Positions 45,457-54,703 of a stretch of DNA of 64,000 nt are shown here, one piece after another. The stretch comes from Pseudomonas sp. 7P_10.2_Bac1 (GTDB lineage Bacteria; Pseudomonadota; Gammaproteobacteria; Pseudomonadales; Pseudomonadaceae), in the NCBI RefSeq assembly GCF_025465935.1, contig NZ_JANLNV010000040.1:57848-121847 (forward strand), given 5' to 3'. The translations under genes and the position numbers were made by a program. The first letter of the stretch is position 1. Every line of letters begins with the position of its first letter. Under the pieces are notes generated by a model. It had not been told where the DNA came from. It searched no databases and worked only from the letters and a program-made list of their open reading frames with translations.

Positions 45457-45661
45457 GCTGTCTGTACTCCCTTGGCGTTGACGATACAGACTAGCAAAAC
45501 ATATCGCGCAGTCGCCAGACCACTGCGCAATGCATGTTTCAGGGCTGATCGACGATCGGTATAGCGATTGGTTCACAGATTAAATACATCAAGTATTTGG
45601 ATAGGGAACTTGAGTTCCACAGTGAGTCAAAGCAGGTACATACCACTTCAGGATCGCCAAG

Positions 45662-45829
45662 ATGAATGCCACTTCCTCACACGGCTGGGTCTGGGCTTAT
45701 CGTAAAGTCCGCAGCCTGCAATGCTCGCGGCTGTCGTCGGCCTACCGGGCCACTTTATATGTTTTACGGGGTGATACGGGGACGTTTCACAGTGACTTCA
45801 GCTGGCAGAAAAATCGTATTCGGCGATGA
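45662..45829 (+). CDS. Small hypothetical ORF of 55 residues
   Basis: An ATG with AGGA eight bases upstream opens a frame MNATSSHGWVWAY...RATLYVLRGDTG, ending KNRIRR before TGA. It is basic and aromatic-rich. It fills most of the gap between the small membrane protein and a REP element. There is no second line of evidence. Confidence 0.3.
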   Translation: MNATSSHGWVWAYRKVRSLQCSRLSSAYRATLYVLRGDTGTFHSDFSWQKNRIRR

Positions 45830-45853
45830 GGTCTTGAATACCCCCATTCAGAC

Positions 45854-45915
45854 TGTAGGAGCGAACTTGCCTGGCGATCTCTTAACCTTAAAAGATCGCC
45901 AGGCGAGCTCCTACA
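45854..45915. repeat. REP-type hairpin downstream of aldehyde dehydrogenase
   Basis: TGTAGGAGCGAACTTGCCTGGCGATC and GATCGCCAGGCGAGCTCCTACA form nearly perfect arms around TCTTAACCTTAAAA. It lies 14 bp after the end of the aldehyde dehydrogenase gene. Confidence 0.8.
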
Positions 45916-45928
45916 AGGACCCTAGCAT

Positions 45929-47392
45929 TTAAAACGGATAATGCCGCGGGGTGTGCTGCACGCTGATCCAGTGATCCCGGGTAAATTCGTCAATCGCCCA
46001 GTCACCATTGAAGCGCCCAAGCCCTGAGTTCTTTTCGCCACCAAACGGTGCGTTGGCCTCGTCGTTGACCGGCATGTCATTGACGTGGGTCATGCCTGCC
46101 CTAACCTGCCGCGCAAAGTTGACGGCACGCTCGACATTGGCGCTGAAGACGGCGCTGGAAAGCCCAAACTCTGTAGCATTGGCCAGTTCCAGGGCATGGG
46201 CTTCGTCGCGGGCGCGAATCAGCCCCACCAGCGGGCCGAAAATTTCGTTGCGCGCCAAGTCCATGTCGACAGTGACGTCGCCATATACGTGGGGCGCCAG
46301 CAGGCTGCCATTGCTGCCGCCCTCGTACAGTGGCTGAGCACCTTGAGAACGGGCCAGTTGGATTTTTTCTTGCAGGCCCTGCAACTGCTTGGCATTGATG
46401 ACCGGGCCGATCACGGTGTCTTGCAGGTTTGGGTCACCGATCTTGAGCCCTTTGACCCGCTCCACAAAACGCTCGGCAAAAGCCGAGTAAACGCTGTCGT
46501 CAATGATGATGCGGTTGATCGCCATGCAGATTTGGCCCTGGTGCAGGAATTTACCAAACACTGCAGCATTGACCGCCTGTTCCAGGTCAGCGTCCGCCAG
46601 TACGACAAACGGGCTGTTGCCGCCCAGTTCCAGTGCCACATGCTTGAGATGGTCGCCGCCGCTGGCGATTGCACCAATGCCGCGACCCACCGGAGTCGAA
46701 CCTGTAAAGGTAATGAGCGACGGCACTGGGTGTTCGACAAACGCATCACCAATTTCGCTGCCCGCGCCCACCACCACACTCAGCACCCCGGCAGGCAATC
46801 CGGCTTCTTCAAAGATCCGCGCCAGCAGCAAACCACCACACACCGGCGTGTCGCTGGCAGGCTTGATGACCACCGCATTACCCAGCGCCAGCGCTGGGGC
46901 AATGGAACGCTGAGTCAGGTGCAGGGGGAAGTTCCACGGGCTGATTACACCGACCACGCCCAGCGCACTGCGATACACACGGCTCTCTTTACCCGGCACA
47001 TTGGACTCGACAATACGCCCATGCACCCGCGCTGGAAACGACGCCGACTCCAGCGCAATGGACCGTGCCGCCCCCCACTCAATCTGCGCCTTGAGCCGGG
47101 TACTACCGGACTCGCGAATAAGCCAGTCGATGATTTCTTCACGACGCCGATCAAACACTGCCACCACCTCGTGCAGCACTGCCGCCCGCGCCGAAGGCCC
47201 CAGCGCCGCCCACTGCGGCTGGACTTGCGCGGCCTTGCGGTAGGCAGCATCCAGGTCCGCTCGATTGGCCTGCGGGATCTGCACCAACAGTGAGTCGTCG
47301 AACGGGTTGCTCACCCGCAGCTCTTTGCCGCCAGCGCCCTCGCGCCACTGTCCGGCAATCGGTTGCAGATGAAAATCGCTGTAATGGGTCAT
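45929..47392 (-). CDS. NAD(P)-dependent aldehyde dehydrogenase
   Basis: This 487-residue enzyme has the family marks [28 protein letters not shown], the general base E in ALELGGNSP, and the catalytic cysteine in [16 protein letters not shown] lies eight bases before the chosen ATG. Sequence type is that of benzaldehyde/vanillin-like dehydrogenases. It lies downstream of the amine oxidase-cytochrome-RidA genes on the same strand, so it may oxidise the aldehyde they release. The 333-bp gap between them, holding an MFS remnant, means it may have its own promoter. Confidence 0.92.
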   Translation of the reverse strand: MTHYSDFHLQPIAGQWREGAGGKELRVSNPFDDSLLVQIPQANRADLDAAYRKAAQVQPQWAALGPSARAAVLHEVVAVFDRRREEIIDWLIRESGSTRLKAQIEWGAARSIALESASFPARVHGRIVESNVPGKESRVYRSALGVVGVISPWNFPLHLTQRSIAPALALGNAVVIKPASDTPVCGGLLLARIFEEAGLPAGVLSVVVGAGSEIGDAFVEHPVPSLITFTGSTPVGRGIGAIASGGDHLKHVALELGGNSPFVVLADADLEQAVNAAVFGKFLHQGQICMAINRIIIDDSVYSAFAERFVERVKGLKIGDPNLQDTVIGPVINAKQLQGLQEKIQLARSQGAQPLYEGGSNGSLLAPHVYGDVTVDMDLARNEIFGPLVGLIRARDEAHALELANATEFGLSSAVFSANVERAVNFARQVRAGMTHVNDMPVNDEANAPFGGEKNSGLGRFNGDWAIDEFTRDHWISVQHTPRHYPF

Positions 47393-47413
47393 GCCATGCT
47401 CCTTTAAAACAGG

Positions 47414-47636
47414 TTCAAAGACTGCGTTTGCCAGCCACATCGGGCTGGGTGACAAAAGGCTGGGGGCGTACCGAAATGCACACGATCGCCAAAGCGCCTA
47501 TGACTGCGAGCAACGCGAACGCGAAAAAGTTCTGCTGGAAGGCCAATTCCAACGCCGAAAGACTACCACCGTGTATCACCACGGCAGCATGAAAAACGTT
47601 ATAGAAAACAGGTGTGTGGAGCGAAGGCTCAGCCTG
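47414..47636 (-). pseudogene. C-terminal remnant of an MFS transporter
   Basis: An open stretch of about 73 codons on the minus strand reads [38 protein letters not shown], then a polar tail ending DVAGKRSL and TGA. This looks like the last membrane segments of an EmrB/DHA-type MFS protein. An in-frame TAG closes it upstream, with no start or family sequence beyond. It ends 22 bp before the aldehyde dehydrogenase start. The rest of the gap (47637-47725) shows nothing recognisable. Confidence 0.65.
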
Positions 47637-47725
47637 CTAGACACGACGGTCAGCGGCCAGATGCGGAAGGCGGATACCCATGGCCGCCAGGTGCAGCGGC
47701 CATGGGGTTAACTCAAAGGATCAAC

Positions 47726-48229
47726 TTATGGGCGCACGGCCGTGACTTCAATTTCTACCAGGTAGTTGGGGTTGGCCAGACCGGCCACCTGGAACGCTGA
47801 GCGCGTCGGCAACTTGGGCTGGGCCGCCGTGCCAAAGAACTGGGTGTAGCCTTTCATGAACCCGGCGAAATCCATCTTGCCGGTTTCAGGGGTACCCACC
47901 AGATAGACCTGCATCTTCACCACGTCACCCATGGTCAGGTTGAGGCTTTTCAAGGTCGCTTCGATGTTCTTCAACACGTTAACGGTCTGCACTTCTGTAT
48001 CGCCATAGGCGGCCAATGTCTTGGGATCGGCCTTGCTGTCGGCAATGGGCGGCACCACGCCACTGAGGTTGACCACGGTAGCGCCTGGCGGAATTTCCAC
48101 AGCCAGGGAAATCGGGAAGTCGGAGTTAGGCAGCTTGTGGCGGATCACTTCGGCGGCATTGGCCTGGGTGGCCAACAAACCACCCAGCAAAGAAGTCAGG
48201 AGGAAGGTGGAGATGATGTTCTTCGACAT
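47726..48229 (-). CDS. Exported RidA-family protein (imine deaminase type)
   Basis: This 167-residue RidA/YjgF protein has a signal peptide (FLLTSLLGGLLATQANA, cleavage near residue 25), so it is periplasmic, unlike typical cytoplasmic RidA. The substrate-binding arginine is kept in LPTRSAFQV and the acidic residue in YLVEIEVTA, both needed for hydrolysis of reactive imines. It is third in an operon with a Tat-exported amine oxidase and a cytochrome c. The likely role is hydrolysing the imine made by the oxidase to an aldehyde or ketone plus ammonia. Confidence 0.9.
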   Translation of the reverse strand: MSKNIISTFLLTSLLGGLLATQANAAEVIRHKLPNSDFPISLAVEIPPGATVVNLSGVVPPIADSKADPKTLAAYGDTEVQTVNVLKNIEATLKSLNLTMGDVVKMQVYLVGTPETGKMDFAGFMKGYTQFFGTAAQPKLPTRSAFQVAGLANPNYLVEIEVTAVRP

Positions 48230-48269
48230 GGTTTATTCCTTCAAGGATGTGAAAAAAATACGTAGACCA

Positions 48270-48665
48270 CTAGCGCTGGGTGAGGACCCTAACCTCTTCG
48301 ACCGTGACTGTATCGGCGTATTGATTTCCAAAATGTGTCCGCACGTAGTTGACCACTGCAGCTATCTGCTGATCATCCATGTACTTTTTGAACCCCGGCA
48401 TTCCGCCTTGGCCAGACGCGACCATATACACCGGATACACCTTGGCACCGAGCTTCGGATTGGACGCCAGCGCCGGGTAGGCCCCGGCACCGTGGGCGCC
48501 CTGCCCTTCGGCCATGTGGCAGCCCTGACAGACTTGATTGAACAGGGCTTCGCCGGTCTGTTCTTCAAACTGGTCTGAAGTGGAGAGGATGAGTGGGTCT
48601 GAAGCAAACGCCGCAGCGCTGCTCATCAGCCCCAACAACACAGCGGTGGTCATAGTTGTGCGCAT
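48270..48665 (-). CDS. Periplasmic c-type cytochrome, amine oxidase partner
   Basis: This 131-residue protein has a signal peptide (TTAVLLGLMSSAAAFAS) and one haem c site CQGCH (C46, C49, H50). A likely distal Met is in GQGGMPGF. AGGGAG precedes the ATG, 13 bp after the amine oxidase stop. By analogy with NicA2, a flavin amine oxidase family enzyme that passes electrons to cytochrome CycN, it probably accepts electrons from the upstream flavoenzyme. Confidence 0.92.
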   Translation of the reverse strand: MRTTMTTAVLLGLMSSAAAFASDPLILSTSDQFEEQTGEALFNQVCQGCHMAEGQGAHGAGAYPALASNPKLGAKVYPVYMVASGQGGMPGFKKYMDDQQIAAVVNYVRTHFGNQYADTVTVEEVRVLTQR

Positions 48666-48678
48666 GGCTAACTCCCTG

Positions 48679-50283
48679 TCACACGGTTTTGCTGCTGGCG
48701 ATGATGTGGGTATGCAGGCGTTTGATCGCATCCCGCGACGACAGGATCGCGCCCTCCATCCAGGCCGGGATATACGAGGCATGCTCACCCGCGAGGACGA
48801 TACGGCCGTCTATCTGGCACAGATTTTTGTAGTGTTGCTGGCGCGTCTCGGGCGTCCACAAGCCATAGCAGCCGTTGGTCCAGGGCACCCGGTGCCAGCC
48901 CACCGCAATGCCGTTTTCAAACTCTGCGGGGTATTGCGGGTGGACCTGCGCACCATATTCGACGGCCTTTTTCACCCGCATTTGCGGGCTCATGGCCGTG
49001 AATTCATAGGCATTCGGCCCCCAGATATAGGCACCCAGCAGTACGCCCTTGCCTTGCTTGCCATAGTCGGTGCTCGGGTAGCTGATCTTGCTGACGGGCG
49101 TGTCGGTATAGGTAATGCCACCGTAGATGTGTTCATCCTGCTCCCAAAATCGCCGCTTGAACTGCAAACCGATCTTCACCGACGAGTCATAGGGCACGGC
49201 GCGAATTGCCGCCATCATCGGCGCACTGACATCAATCGGCAGTTGCCCCAGAATCGACAACGGCAAGGTGCACACGCACCAATCGGCCTGCTCCTGCTGC
49301 GCCGCGCCGCTGCCATCGCTGTTTTGATACGTCACGGTAACGCCGCTGCCATCTTGCTGGATGCGCGTGACCTTGGCGTTGTAGTGAATCAGGTCATTGA
49401 CCTGCTTCTGGAAGGCCTGGGCAATCATGTCCATGCCGCCAACCGGCTGGAAAATGCTGCTTTGAAATTCGTACTCCTGACCGCTGGCAATGCTTTGCCA
49501 GAGGTTGGAATCGAGCAGCGCCTTGCAGTCGATGGGTTGCGAAGGCACGGCCTCGGGCATCAAACCACCGCCGTCATCCACGGCAAAGCCTCGACGCAGG
49601 CTGGTTTCCAATGATTTTTTATAGGTATTGCTGGCATCCAGTGCGCCCCATTTGCGCATCACTTCCAGCAGCCGCTCGCGGTCCTCTTGGGTCAACGCCT
49701 GATCCAGGCCCTTCTGGTTGACAGCCTTGCTCAGCAACTCGGCAACATGCCCCTGAAAGTCGGCCTGCACCTCACGGTAGCGTTGCGGCTTGCCGCCAAA
49801 GGCCTTGGTGGAATGCACCATCGCGTTGTAGTTGACCTGAATGAAGGGCTCCAGTGCGACGCCGAAGGTGTGGCAATAATCGAGCACCGCATGGTGGTGA
49901 TAAGGAATGCGCCACGGCCCGGGGTTCAGGTACAGGCCCTTGTCGAACTCACACTGCTGGGTCGCTCCGCCCAGTTCGGTAAAACGGTCGCCGCCGCGCA
50001 ACGTCCAGCAACGCCCGCCCGGCTTGGCATTGAATTCCAGTACCTTGACCTGATACCCGGCCTTGCGCAGTTCGTAGGCCGCAGTCATGCCAGCCAGCCC
50101 TGCCCCCAGGATCAATACGCGAGTGCCCTTGGGTGCACCGCTCAATGCAAAATGGCGCTCGTACGTTGACTCAGCGGCAAAACTCAAGGCGCTCATTGCC
50201 TGATACATCGCCGCGGCACCCGCGGTCATTCCGATCCAGTTCAGTACCTTACGGCGGCTCACAACCATCGCTTGCTTTTGCAT
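48679..50283 (-). CDS. Tat-exported flavin monoamine oxidase/dehydrogenase
   Basis: This 534-residue flavoprotein begins with a twin-arginine signal (VSRRKVLNWIG, cleavage near SFAAEST), then the FAD site VLILGAGLAGMTAAYELRKAG and GGRCWTLRGGDRFTELGG, and ends with VLAGEHASYIPAWMEGAILS, which contacts the flavin. The overall pattern is the NicA2/monoamine oxidase family. AAAGGA lies upstream of the ATG. It likely oxidises an amine in the periplasm and delivers electrons to the adjacent cytochrome c rather than O2. The amine is unknown. Confidence 0.92.
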   Translation of the reverse strand: MQKQAMVVSRRKVLNWIGMTAGAAAMYQAMSALSFAAESTYERHFALSGAPKGTRVLILGAGLAGMTAAYELRKAGYQVKVLEFNAKPGGRCWTLRGGDRFTELGGATQQCEFDKGLYLNPGPWRIPYHHHAVLDYCHTFGVALEPFIQVNYNAMVHSTKAFGGKPQRYREVQADFQGHVAELLSKAVNQKGLDQALTQEDRERLLEVMRKWGALDASNTYKKSLETSLRRGFAVDDGGGLMPEAVPSQPIDCKALLDSNLWQSIASGQEYEFQSSIFQPVGGMDMIAQAFQKQVNDLIHYNAKVTRIQQDGSGVTVTYQNSDGSGAAQQEQADWCVCTLPLSILGQLPIDVSAPMMAAIRAVPYDSSVKIGLQFKRRFWEQDEHIYGGITYTDTPVSKISYPSTDYGKQGKGVLLGAYIWGPNAYEFTAMSPQMRVKKAVEYGAQVHPQYPAEFENGIAVGWHRVPWTNGCYGLWTPETRQQHYKNLCQIDGRIVLAGEHASYIPAWMEGAILSSRDAIKRLHTHIIASSKTV

Positions 50284-50638
50284 GCTCAGTCCTTTGAATC
50301 GAAGGGAAACACACAGCCACGACCGACGAACAACCCTGTGCAAAGCGTTGCCCGATCACAGAAATGCCTGTGCCCGGTAATAGCCTTGAGCAAGCGCTGT
50401 GCCATCAAGGGAAAAATACGAAAGATGAATAAAAAATCATAAATAGACGCAGGCGAATGCCACAGCATGGATCGTCCGGGGCTGCTTTTGGTGCAGGGGT
50501 AATGCGCCATAACTGAGCGCGCCCGCGCAAGGTGTTCCCCATGGGCGCAGCACCGGCTCCATGTGATTTTCGATCAGGCATAACGGCACGGGCCGGGTAC
50601 CCCCAACTTGACGGCGCACTTGCGCTAGAATCGCCGCC
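50284..50638. promoter_or_regulatory. Divergent intergenic region, amine oxidase operon and AraC gene
   Basis: This 355-bp gap holds the promoters of two opposite units and probably AraC binding sites. AT-rich AAAAATCATAAATAG near 50432 is the least GC-rich part. I saw no clear direct repeats or gene in it. Confidence 0.4.
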
Positions 50639-51484
50639 ATGAAAACGCCTTCAGATGAGTGGATTCGCTTTGTTACAGCCCCCGACCTGGGGGTTGAAGG
50701 CCTGTATGCGCATTTCAATAAGCATCAATACGAACGTCATGCACATGACTATTTCGTACTCGGTACGATCGATGCCGGAGCACCCAAGGTTGCGCTGAGC
50801 AATCGCTCGTTTGTGGCGCCCGCAGGCACTGCCATGATCATCAATCCGGGCGAATCCCACGACGGCAGCCCTTGCGATGACAGCGGCTATGTCTACAGCA
50901 TGGTGTATGTCGAACCCTGGGCCATCACCTCAATCGCCCAGGAACTCGGCTTTACCACGCAGGCCTGCCCGACATTCACTCACTCAGTGATCGAAGCACC
51001 GGACATTGTCTCGGGCCTAAAAGCCCTTCACCGCACCCTGTTCAGTGATACGGACCCACTGGCCCGGGAAACCCGGCTGATCGACGCTATGGTCCCCTTG
51101 CTGGAGCGATTTTCCGGTAGCTCGGTACGGGAACTGCACACGACGTTTGAACCCAGGATCGAGCGCGTTCGCGAACAAATCCATGCTGAGTTTTCAGCGC
51201 CGCTGACCACTACCCGTCTGGCTCAAACCGCCTCTCTGAGCCGCGTGCGTCTCAATCAACTGTTTTGCGCAGCTTACGGGCTGCCCCTGCATGCCTATCT
51301 GAACCGCGTGCGCATGGACGCCGCCAGGGTGCTGTTGCGCCATGGCGTGCCGGCGGCAGAGGTGGCGCTCGCGGTAGGGCTCGCGGATCAAAGCCATTTG
51401 ATCCGACGCTTCAAGGGCACCTTCGGGATCACCCCGGCGCAATTTTCAGCAGCGCATTTATCAGATATCCAATACCGCCGCTAA
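50639..51484 (+). CDS. AraC-family regulator of the amine oxidase operon
   Basis: This 281-residue regulator has an N-terminal cupin (YERHAHDYFVLGTIDAGAP, NPGESHDG) and a C-terminal double helix-turn-helix (TTRLAQTASLSRVRLNQLF, then AEVALAVGLADQSHLIRRFKGTFGITPAQF). It is of the AraC subgroup with ligand-sensing cupin. Being divergent from the amine oxidase, it probably activates it in response to the amine or its product. The binding site before the ATG is weak. Confidence 0.9.
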   Translation: MKTPSDEWIRFVTAPDLGVEGLYAHFNKHQYERHAHDYFVLGTIDAGAPKVALSNRSFVAPAGTAMIINPGESHDGSPCDDSGYVYSMVYVEPWAITSIAQELGFTTQACPTFTHSVIEAPDIVSGLKALHRTLFSDTDPLARETRLIDAMVPLLERFSGSSVRELHTTFEPRIERVREQIHAEFSAPLTTTRLAQTASLSRVRLNQLFCAAYGLPLHAYLNRVRMDAARVLLRHGVPAAEVALAVGLADQSHLIRRFKGTFGITPAQFSAAHLSDIQYRR

Positions 51485-51557
51485 CGACGACTTCAGACTG
51501 CTTGTCTGCCGCCATTGCGGAAGAAAAGTCTGTCTTGAAATCGTCTTGGAGTAAGGT

Positions 51558-52931
51558 ATGTCTGGATCAGTTGACGCGCTGGGGGCTGAGCCATCTGATG
51601 CTCGGGTCTCGCCGTGGGTCATGGTGGTGATAGGTGCCGGCAGTGTATTGGCATCGCTGGATCTGTTTGTGGTTAATCTGGCGTTCTCGGCCATCCGCGA
51701 CAGCTTCCCTGGCGCCACCAATCAAACGATGTCATGGGTGCTCACTACCTACTCGATTGCGTTTGCGGCCTTTCTGGTTCCGGGTGGCCGGCTGGCCGAC
51801 ATCTATGGGCGCAAGCGCGTGTTCAGGGCCGGGCTGTTTATTTTCACTCTGGCAAGCGCCGCCTGTGTGATCGCACCTGATGTGCTCTCTCTGATCGTGG
51901 CCCGTGGTTTCAAGGGCCTGGGCGCCGCGCTGATGATCCCCACCAGCCTGGGCTTGCTGCTAGCCGCCTATCCCAAGGCCCGGCATAAACAAATGGTCGG
52001 CATATGGGCGGCCACCGGCTCGGTGGCCGCCGCTTTGGGCCCAACACTAGGCGGCGCGCTGGTCGATATTGACTGGCGTCTGATCTTCCTGATCAACCTA
52101 CCCGTGGCCATACCGACACTCTGGCTGTGCAAGCACCTGGTTGAAAGCCCGAAAACCGGCGACGTCTTTCCTGATATAGCAGGCTCGATACTGTTAATTG
52201 CGGGTATCGCCTTTTTGGTCGCAGGCATCTCGTACCTACCTGAATGGGGCATCCTGAGCAGTACCTTCTTGTTGACGACTGGCGCCGCAGTTGTGTGCCT
52301 CGCGGGGTTTGTTAAACGCTGCTTCTGTGCAGCTTCACCCGCGCTGGACCTTCGCGTGTTCAGAGTGCACACCTTTACCGTAGCAACGCTCGGCATGGCC
52401 TGCTTCTACATGGGCTTCGCCATCATGCTGCTGGGTGGCACGCTGTTCCTGACCCAAGTCTGGCGCTGGGATCCGATGCTGGCAGGTGCGGCCTTTGGCG
52501 TCGGCCCCGGTACCGCAGTAGTCGCCTCACTCACGGTCGGAAAATCGTCAATTGTGCCCAAACACCTGACAATTGCCGCCGGTTTACTCTTCGTGGTTGC
52601 CGGGTTCTGGTGGTATGCCTTGCTCACTGCCAAACCGGATTATGTATTGGCCTATCTGCCGGGTCTGATCCTCACCGGCGCGGCTGCCGGCGTCGGGCAA
52701 ACCGGATTTCTGGCCGGAGGTGCCGGGGCTCTTCCCGCGCATCAATACGCGACCGGAACCGGCATTATCAACACGGCGCGCCAGATAGGAGCCGCCATCG
52801 GCGTGGCAGTTTTTGTGGGTGTGTCAGGAGCCGCTATTGAAGCCGATCAATTTAAAGTGGCCTGGTTGTTGATGGCGCTGTTCGGGCTGATCGCTTCACT
52901 GTCAGCGAGTCTGATACGCAGCCGGACGTAA
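51558..52931 (+). CDS. DHA2-type MFS transporter
   Basis: This 457-residue protein has about 14 membrane segments. It carries the DHA2 marks LASLDLFVVNLAF, the GGRLADIYGRKRVFRAG loop, ALMIPTSLGLLLAAYP and WRLIFLINLPVA. Such proteins export drugs or organic ions. GGAGTAAGG precedes the ATG. It follows the AraC gene on the same strand by 73 bp and could be co-transcribed; its link to amine oxidation is not shown. Confidence 0.92.
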   Translation: MSGSVDALGAEPSDARVSPWVMVVIGAGSVLASLDLFVVNLAFSAIRDSFPGATNQTMSWVLTTYSIAFAAFLVPGGRLADIYGRKRVFRAGLFIFTLASAACVIAPDVLSLIVARGFKGLGAALMIPTSLGLLLAAYPKARHKQMVGIWAATGSVAAALGPTLGGALVDIDWRLIFLINLPVAIPTLWLCKHLVESPKTGDVFPDIAGSILLIAGIAFLVAGISYLPEWGILSSTFLLTTGAAVVCLAGFVKRCFCAASPALDLRVFRVHTFTVATLGMACFYMGFAIMLLGGTLFLTQVWRWDPMLAGAAFGVGPGTAVVASLTVGKSSIVPKHLTIAAGLLFVVAGFWWYALLTAKPDYVLAYLPGLILTGAAAGVGQTGFLAGGAGALPAHQYATGTGIINTARQIGAAIGVAVFVGVSGAAIEADQFKVAWLLMALFGLIASLSASLIRSRT

Positions 52932-53036
52932 ACTCGCCCCTGGCCAAGGCATGACGTTAAAAGATGTGCAGGACACAGCACCCGCTCTATGAGAATCTTG
53001 CAGCCCCTGTGGTATGTGTCTTGCGGAGAGTTCCCG

Positions 53037-53672
53037 TTGGTTTCATTAAATGATTGGCTGAGCTTCACTTTTATCGCCATGCTCGTGACGCTCACCCCTG
53101 GACCAGCGGTGATCATGGCCTTGTCCAACTCAATCAGCCATGGCCCGTGGCGGGCGATGATCGGCTCTCTTGGCAACGCGCTCGGGCTGCTGGTGATTGC
53201 ATCGGCCACCAGTGCCGGGCTTGGCGCATTGTTGATCGCATCGGCCACGGCGTTTCTGGTGCTTAAGATCGCGGGGGCCAGTTACCTCATTTACCTGGGC
53301 ATTAAACAGTGGCGCAGCCGTAATCGCGCCTTTGACAACGTTCAGGCCACTTCAGAAAACCTGTCTGGCTGGAAGCTGTTCACCAAAGGGTTTTCGGTCG
53401 CGATCACCAACCCTAAAGCCATCCTGTTTTTTGCTGCTTTTCTTCCGCAGTTCATTCAGGGCGGCAATTCCAGCATGACCTACCTGACCGTGCTGATCTT
53501 CACGTTTGCGGGCTGCGCCATTGCTGCGCATCTTTTTTATGCCCTGCTTGCCCAGACGCTCAAAGGCTACCTCTCGTCTCCAGCGCGGGCCAAAGCGCTT
53601 AACCGGTTGTTTGGCGCCTCGTTCATGGGCTTGGGCGTCAGCCTTTTAACCCTGCGCGGCAAAGTGGCCTGA
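53037..53672 (+). CDS. LysE/RhtB-family amino acid exporter
   Basis: This 211-residue protein has the LysE family opening (LNDWLSFTFIAMLVTLTPGPAVIMALSNS), about six hydrophobic spans and the KLFTKGFSVAITNPKAILFFAAF segment. The TTG start has GGAGA upstream and gives the standard length; an ATG 16 codons earlier adds an unusual N-terminus. It exports amino acids or their derivatives. Confidence 0.85.
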   Translation: MVSLNDWLSFTFIAMLVTLTPGPAVIMALSNSISHGPWRAMIGSLGNALGLLVIASATSAGLGALLIASATAFLVLKIAGASYLIYLGIKQWRSRNRAFDNVQATSENLSGWKLFTKGFSVAITNPKAILFFAAFLPQFIQGGNSSMTYLTVLIFTFAGCAIAAHLFYALLAQTLKGYLSSPARAKALNRLFGASFMGLGVSLLTLRGKVA

Positions 53673-53701
53673 TCGCTGATCAAAGGAGCTGGGCGCAAGG
53701 T

Positions 53702-54469
53702 TCAGCTCCACCCCTCAAGCCGCATCGTCGCCCGCACCAGACGCTGCTCCTCGTTTTCGATTTCCTTCAAGCTGTCGCTGATGCTCTGGATATGCGCAAT
53801 GGCCGCCTTGCGTGCCTGGTCGGGCAGACGTCCAGTCACAGCGTTGTAAAGCCGCGCGTGCTGGCGGTCTATCTGGCGTTTTTGCGGCTCGCGATGGTAG
53901 AGGTTGTTGACCGACGCAAATACGCTGTTGAGCAGCAAATCAGTCAATGAACGCAAGGTCTGCACCAGCACCGGATTGTGTGAAGCCTCGCAAATGGCCA
54001 AATGAAAGGCATGATCGAGCTGCGCATGTTCGCAGGCGTCCAGCGACCGGCTGTGGGCATCGAGCAAGGCGTGATAGCTGCGGGTAATCAACACAAAATC
54101 GGCCTCGGTGCCGCGCAAGGCCGCCAGCCGCGCCGATTCACCCTCCAGCAGGCTGCGCACTTCGAACAGGTCGTACAGCGTGCGCGGCTGCGAGCCGAAC
54201 AAATGCAGCAGCGGCGAGGTACTTGCCTCTCCTGAAAGGTCCGCGACAAAAGACCCGCGGCCCTGCTCGGTCTTGATGATCCCACGGGCGCGCAGCAATT
54301 TAAGGCCTTCGCGCAGGGCGGTACGGGATACGCCCAGTTTCTCGGTCAGACGCCGCTCAGAGGGCAGCAATTGCCCGGTCTTGAGCACACCGTCGACGAT
54401 CAGGCGCTCGATGCGCTCACTCACCACGTCAGCCACTTGCGGATGACGCGCCCGCTCCACTCTGTCCAT
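53702..54469 (-). CDS. glcC: GlcC, FadR/GntR-family regulator of the glycolate operon
   Basis: This 255-residue regulator has an N-terminal GntR winged helix (residues 10-75, with LLPSERRLTEKLGVSRTALREGLKLL) and a C-terminal FCD ligand domain with metal-binding histidines near DHAFHLAICEASHN. It is divergent from glcDEFGB. GlcC proteins activate the operon on glycolate. The two palindromes in the gap fit operators of this family. Confidence 0.92.
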   Translation of the reverse strand: MDRVERARHPQVADVVSERIERLIVDGVLKTGQLLPSERRLTEKLGVSRTALREGLKLLRARGIIKTEQGRGSFVADLSGEASTSPLLHLFGSQPRTLYDLFEVRSLLEGESARLAALRGTEADFVLITRSYHALLDAHSRSLDACEHAQLDHAFHLAICEASHNPVLVQTLRSLTDLLLNSVFASVNNLYHREPQKRQIDRQHARLYNAVTGRLPDQARKAAIAHIQSISDSLKEIENEEQRLVRATMRLEGWS

Positions 54470-54480
54470 GCTCGCTCCAA

Positions 54481-54493
54481 CTGGTATGACCAG
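54481..54493. promoter_or_regulatory. GlcC operator candidate 1 (CTGGT-N3-ACCAG)
   Basis: Perfect palindrome CTGGT ATG ACCAG, 11 bp upstream of the glcC start. FadR-family FCD regulators bind T-G-G-T-N-A-C-C-A type sites. Confidence 0.75.
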
Positions 54494-54587
54494 TTCGGCC
54501 TGTCGAATCCATCCGATTCGCTAACAAACCCAACCATTTGTTTTTAAAGTTATTTTTAATTAAATAAAACCGTCATCGCGGCAAAAA

Positions 54588-54600
54588 CTGGTTCGACCAG
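54588..54600. promoter_or_regulatory. GlcC operator candidate 2 (CTGGT-N3-ACCAG)
   Basis: CTGGT TCG ACCAG with the same arms as site 1, 107 bp away start to start and 103 bp upstream of glcD. The distance, about ten DNA turns, would allow looping. Confidence 0.75.
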
Positions 54601-54703
54601 TCAAACAACGTATGGACAGTAAAACGCCTGCGGCCAATGATGCAAGCCAGTACTATCCGGCAACGGACCTCTAATAAAAATAAACGGGTGTCGTCCACCG
54701 ACT

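Noticed and set aside
45666..45932. 88-codon plus-strand frame
   Set aside because: Its C-terminus is translated REP hairpin; a 55-codon frame in another phase has a better start.
46085..47293. 402-codon plus-strand frame
   Set aside because: Antisense to the aldehyde dehydrogenase, whose catalytic residues are intact.
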